In this document: in pieces, positions 61,357 through 64,000 of the stretch
Position numbering within the stretch: position 1 is the first letter of the stretch
How the letters are laid out: each line of letters begins with the position of its first letter
Source of the DNA: Oscillospiraceae bacterium
GTDB taxonomy: Bacteria; Bacillota; Clostridia; Oscillospirales; Ruminococcaceae
Assembly: GCA_017468365.1 (NCBI GenBank)
Contig: JAFUIS010000021.1
Coordinates: 1 to 64,000, forward strand
DNA length: 64,000 nucleotides
Reading direction: 5' to 3'
Translations under genes and position numbers: made by a program
The notes under the pieces: model-generated
What the model was told of the DNA's origin: nothing
Seen by the model: the letters and a program-made list of their open reading frames with translations, nothing else
Database searches by the model: none

Positions 61357-63008
61357 ATTGTGAAAACAACTTTAATTTCTGTACCTTTTTGAATTCCACT
61401 TTCAAGTTCGAGTTTCGCGTTGTGAACTTTTGCCGCATGCTTTACTATCGAAAGCCCGAGTCCCGTTCCGCCGACTTCTTTTGAATGGCTTTTATCGACC
61501 CGATAAAATCTTTCAAAAATTCTTTCCCGGTGCTCCGGCGGAATTCCTATTCCGGTGTCCTTAACAGAAAGAACCGCTTCCTTTGCGGTTTTTGTAACGG
61601 AAACGCTTACTTTTCCTCCTTTGCGGTTATACTTTATGGCGTTATCGCAAAGGTTGAAAACGATTGCTTCCAGAAGTTCCGGAATTCCTTCGATTTCCGT
61701 TTTTTCTCCGGAAAGAGAAAGTTCAACCTCCATGGCATGTGCCGCAACGTCAAGATTTTTTATAACGTTTTCACAAACCGCAAAAAGGTCAACCTTTTCC
61801 CGTTTCATATCGTGGGCGTTTTCATCAAGATGTGAAAGGCTGATGATATCCTCAATAAGCCTTGTCATTCGTTTCGCTTCGTCATGAATGCGCCTTGCGC
61901 ATGGGATATAATCCTCCTGCTTCATAATTCCGCTTGCCATAAGTTCCGAAAAACCGGTTATGGAATGGAGCGGAGTTTTGAGCTCATGAGAAACGTTCGC
62001 GGTGAATTCCCGGCGCATCTGCTCGGAATCCTCTTTTTCCGTAACGTCAAAAAGGAAAAGCGCCGCACCGAAAACTTTTTCGCCGGAATAAACCGGGTTT
62101 GCGTCAATGCGGAAATATCCGCCGGAAAGTTCCGCTGTTTTTTCAAAATGCCCGCCTTTGACCGCTTCCGAAAAAACTTCCTTTACGGAAATATCCCGGC
62201 AAACAGCGGAAAGGTTCTCTCCTTCCGGGTTTCCGGAATATCCGAAAATCCGCTTTGCGGCGGAGTTTATGGAAACGATTTTGCCTTCAAAAGTAAGAAG
62301 AATAATTCCCTCGTCCATATTTTCAAGAACGGTTTCCAGCTCGTTTTTCTTTTTGCTGAGCTTTTCCTCCTGCCTTCTGAGTTCCTTTTGCTGCGCGGAA
62401 ATTCTTCGTAAAAGGGGCGCAACTTCGTCACAGTTTTTGTTTTCAAGGGGATTATCCAGATCAAGAGCGTTCAGGGGCTCAACGATTTTTTTCGAAAGCC
62501 GCTTTGCCGCAAAAACCGAAAGCAAAAACGCAAAAAAGATTATCAGAATTGCGGGCAATGCCGCTTTTGAAAACACCGCAAAAACAGAATCCCTTGCTAC
62601 CGAAAGGCGGATAAAACTTCCGTCCGGAAGTTTTTTTGCATAATAGATATAAACTTCGGAAAGGGTTTTTGAAAGTCGCCTGCTTTCGCCTTTTCCGGTT
62701 TTTGCCGCCTCTGTGATTTCCTCCCGTTCAAGGTGGTTTTCCATTTCGGAAAAATCCCCTTCGGAATCAAAAAGCACTTCGCCCTTTTCGGAAATATAGG
62801 TTATGCGGTAACCGCTTTCGCCGATATTCTGCAAAAAATCCGTTCCGTAAACGGAAATTCCCGCGGAAACGGATTCTGCGTAGTTTTCAAGCTGGGTCAG
62901 CCTGTCTTTTGAAAATTGCGAATAAAAAACTCCGAAAATCAATACTACGGAAGCAATAAGAACCGCCGCGGAAACCGAAATTATTGAATGGAAAATTCTT
63001 TTTGTCAA
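61323..63008 (-). CDS. phoR: sensor histidine kinase, PhoR type
   Basis: A 561-residue membrane kinase. Membrane segments are near residues 10-32 and 148-170 with an extracytoplasmic sensor between; a PAS domain follows (ENMDEGIILLTFEGKIVSI, near 230). The HisKA motif FTANVSHELKTPLHSI carries the phospho-accepting His; N, G1 and G2 boxes are NLCDNAIKYN, KDTGIGIP and GGTGLGLSIVKH. It overlaps the regulator gene by 4 bases. The phosphate link comes from phoU next door. Its last codons are part of a 23-bp direct repeat. Confidence 0.93.
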   Translation of the reverse strand: MTKRIFHSIISVSAAVLIASVVLIFGVFYSQFSKDRLTQLENYAESVSAGISVYGTDFLQNIGESGYRITYISEKGEVLFDSEGDFSEMENHLEREEITEAAKTGKGESRRLSKTLSEVYIYYAKKLPDGSFIRLSVARDSVFAVFSKAALPAILIIFFAFLLSVFAAKRLSKKIVEPLNALDLDNPLENKNCDEVAPLLRRISAQQKELRRQEEKLSKKKNELETVLENMDEGIILLTFEGKIVSINSAAKRIFGYSGNPEGENLSAVCRDISVKEVFSEAVKGGHFEKTAELSGGYFRIDANPVYSGEKVFGAALFLFDVTEKEDSEQMRREFTANVSHELKTPLHSITGFSELMASGIMKQEDYIPCARRIHDEAKRMTRLIEDIISLSHLDENAHDMKREKVDLFAVCENVIKNLDVAAHAMEVELSLSGEKTEIEGIPELLEAIVFNLCDNAIKYNRKGGKVSVSVTKTAKEAVLSVKDTGIGIPPEHRERIFERFYRVDKSHSKEVGGTGLGLSIVKHAAKVHNAKLELESGIQKGTEIKVVFTIPDDGVKKTIL

Positions 63009-63679
63009 TGGCGTTCCTCCATTCTGTAACCGACTCCGCGAACGGTTTCAATATCTTCTCCGCATTCGCCGAGCTTTGTTCTCAATGTCCCGATATGAAC
63101 GTCAACGGTTCTTGTTTCGCCGTAAAATTCCGTTCCCCAGATTTTTTCAAGAAGAATATCCCGGCTGAAAACCCTTCCCGGATTTTCCATGAAAATCCGC
63201 AGAAGTTCAAATTCTTTGAGCGTGAGCATGACCTTTTCGCCGTTTGCAAAAACGCTGTGCTCATCAAGGTTTACCGAAAGTTTGCCGGTGCTCAAAACAT
63301 TTTTTGCCGTTTTCGGGGTGGTTCTTCTGAGCACGGCTTTTATGTGCGAAACCATTTCCATCATTCCGAAGGGTTTTACAAGATAATCGTCCGCGCCGGT
63401 ATCAAGTCCGATGACTTTGTCATATTCCGTTCCCTTTGCGGTTGCCATTATTACCGGAATATCCTTTGTTGCCGCTTTTGAACGGAGTTTTTTAAGGATT
63501 TCGATTCCGTCCTCTCCCGGAAGCATAATATCAAGCATTATAAGTTCCGGAGTTTCAGTTTCGATTGCCTTCCAGAATTCCGTGCTTTCCGGAAAGCCTT
63601 TTGCGTCAAAGCCGGCGGAATTAAGGGTATAAATCATAAGTTCTCTTGAACTTGTGTCGTCTTCAACGCAAAAAATCAT
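63005..63679 (-). CDS. phoP: response regulator, PhoB/PhoP type
   Basis: A 224-residue OmpR-family regulator. The receiver has the acidic pocket EDD near residue 6, the phosphorylation Asp in LIMLDIMLPGEDG, and MATAKG plus VKPFGMMEM. The C-terminal winged helix shows LTLKEFELLRIFMENPGRV and RTVDVHIGTLRTKLG. It is encoded between phoU and the kinase and most likely controls phosphate-starvation genes. Confidence 0.93.
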   Translation of the reverse strand: MIFCVEDDTSSRELMIYTLNSAGFDAKGFPESTEFWKAIETETPELIMLDIMLPGEDGIEILKKLRSKAATKDIPVIMATAKGTEYDKVIGLDTGADDYLVKPFGMMEMVSHIKAVLRRTTPKTAKNVLSTGKLSVNLDEHSVFANGEKVMLTLKEFELLRIFMENPGRVFSRDILLEKIWGTEFYGETRTVDVHIGTLRTKLGECGEDIETVRGVGYRMEERH

Positions 63680-63682
63680 CTT

Positions 63683-64000
63683 TTAATCTTCCTCTCTTAT
63701 GCCTGTTGTGGAATAGACCACCCAGCCCGCAAGTTTTTTTGCGTGGTCGCCTATTCTTTCAAAATATTTCGCGATCATCAGAAGGTCAACGGCACATTCG
63801 CTGTCCGTTCCGGGAACGCAGAGTTTTTCGATAATATTGTGTTTTATTTCATCAAAACGGCTGTTGATGTTCGCGTCCGCCGCAATTACTTCCTTTGCGG
63901 CTTTTACGTTCTTTTTAACAAAGGCATCAACGCTTCCGTTGACCATTTTTATAACGGCGTTTGCCATTTCGTTGATATGGAAGGTATCGTCGCTTGATGA
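63683..64000 (-). CDS. phoU: phosphate-transport regulator PhoU (partial)
   Basis: The C-terminal 105 codons of PhoU; the gene continues past base 64000. It shows DDTFHINEMANAVIKMVNGS and the signature LLMIAKYFERIGDHAKKLAG of the second PhoU repeat. It ends 3 bases before the regulator starts. In the usual order pst genes would lie beyond the window edge. Confidence 0.93.
   Translation of the reverse strand, partial: SSSDDTFHINEMANAVIKMVNGSVDAFVKKNVKAAKEVIAADANINSRFDEIKHNIIEKLCVPGTDSECAVDLLMIAKYFERIGDHAKKLAGWVVYSTTGIREED

Overview
The window looks like the replication-origin region of an anaerobic, endospore-forming member of the Clostridia, probably Oscillospirales (Ruminococcaceae-like). 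The evidence is the gene order rpmH-rnpA-yidD-yidC-jag-mnmE-mnmG-rsmG-noc-parA-parB on the minus strand facing dnaA-dnaN-S4-recF-remB-gyrB-gyrA on the plus strand, a spoVAC-AD-AE cluster, spoIIP, three DUF1292 genes and Firmicutes-type SD/TTG starts. The genus assignment is inference. Coding strand switches at about 18.0-18.2 kb, and the dnaA-dnaN gap with DnaA-box-like sites marks oriC.

Layout. 0-3.1 kb: the 5' end of a 16S rRNA (minus) with a strong promoter, a small membrane protein, tRNA-Met and tRNA-Glu, and two tandem DUF975 membrane proteins. 3.1-17.8 kb: the leftward origin-proximal genes (serS, parB, parA, two parS sites, noc, rsmG, mnmG, mnmE, jag, yidC, yidD, rnpA, rpmH). Two places in this conserved order hold extra material: a plus-strand island of four small genes between noc and rsmG, bracketed by inverted copies of a dispersed repeat; and a cassette-like array (hairpin repeat / DUF559 nuclease / hairpin / ParB-like gene / hairpin / DUF559 remnant / hairpin) between mnmE and mnmG. 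18-28.4 kb: dnaA to gyrA. 28.5-31 kb: two small zinc-ribbon membrane proteins, a macrodomain-HTH protein and a VWA protein. 31.2-38.8 kb: a 61-aa gene with an operator-like promoter, then mfd, pth and polA (minus). 38.9-47.4 kb: LytM lipoprotein, dusB, an oriC-like intergenic module, hemW, a degenerate cyclophilin, three DUF1292 genes, a probable 6S RNA, tcdA, a CPBP protease, DUF1653, a phosphoesterase and a DUF6054-like protein. 47.4-55 kb: ybaK, a split TauE/SafE exporter, spoVAC-AD-AE, rpsT, a TetR remnant, spoIIP, a lipoprotein and an M50 protease. 55-64 kb: an FAD protein, M20 and M28 peptidases, an ABC exporter, and a PhoR/PhoB-type two-component system followed by the 3' part of phoU, which runs off the window.

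The most unusual layer is not protein-coding. Several families of short intergenic hairpins are scattered through the window. Their stem sequences differ between copies but remain complementary, so structure rather than sequence is kept. One family alternates with small genes like cassettes, supplies Shine-Dalgarno-like sequence, and in one case forms the C-terminus of a protein. The hexamer GAGCAC/GTGCTC is also about three-fold over-represented in all reading frames. No transposase, integrase, prophage gene or CRISPR array was found in the window.
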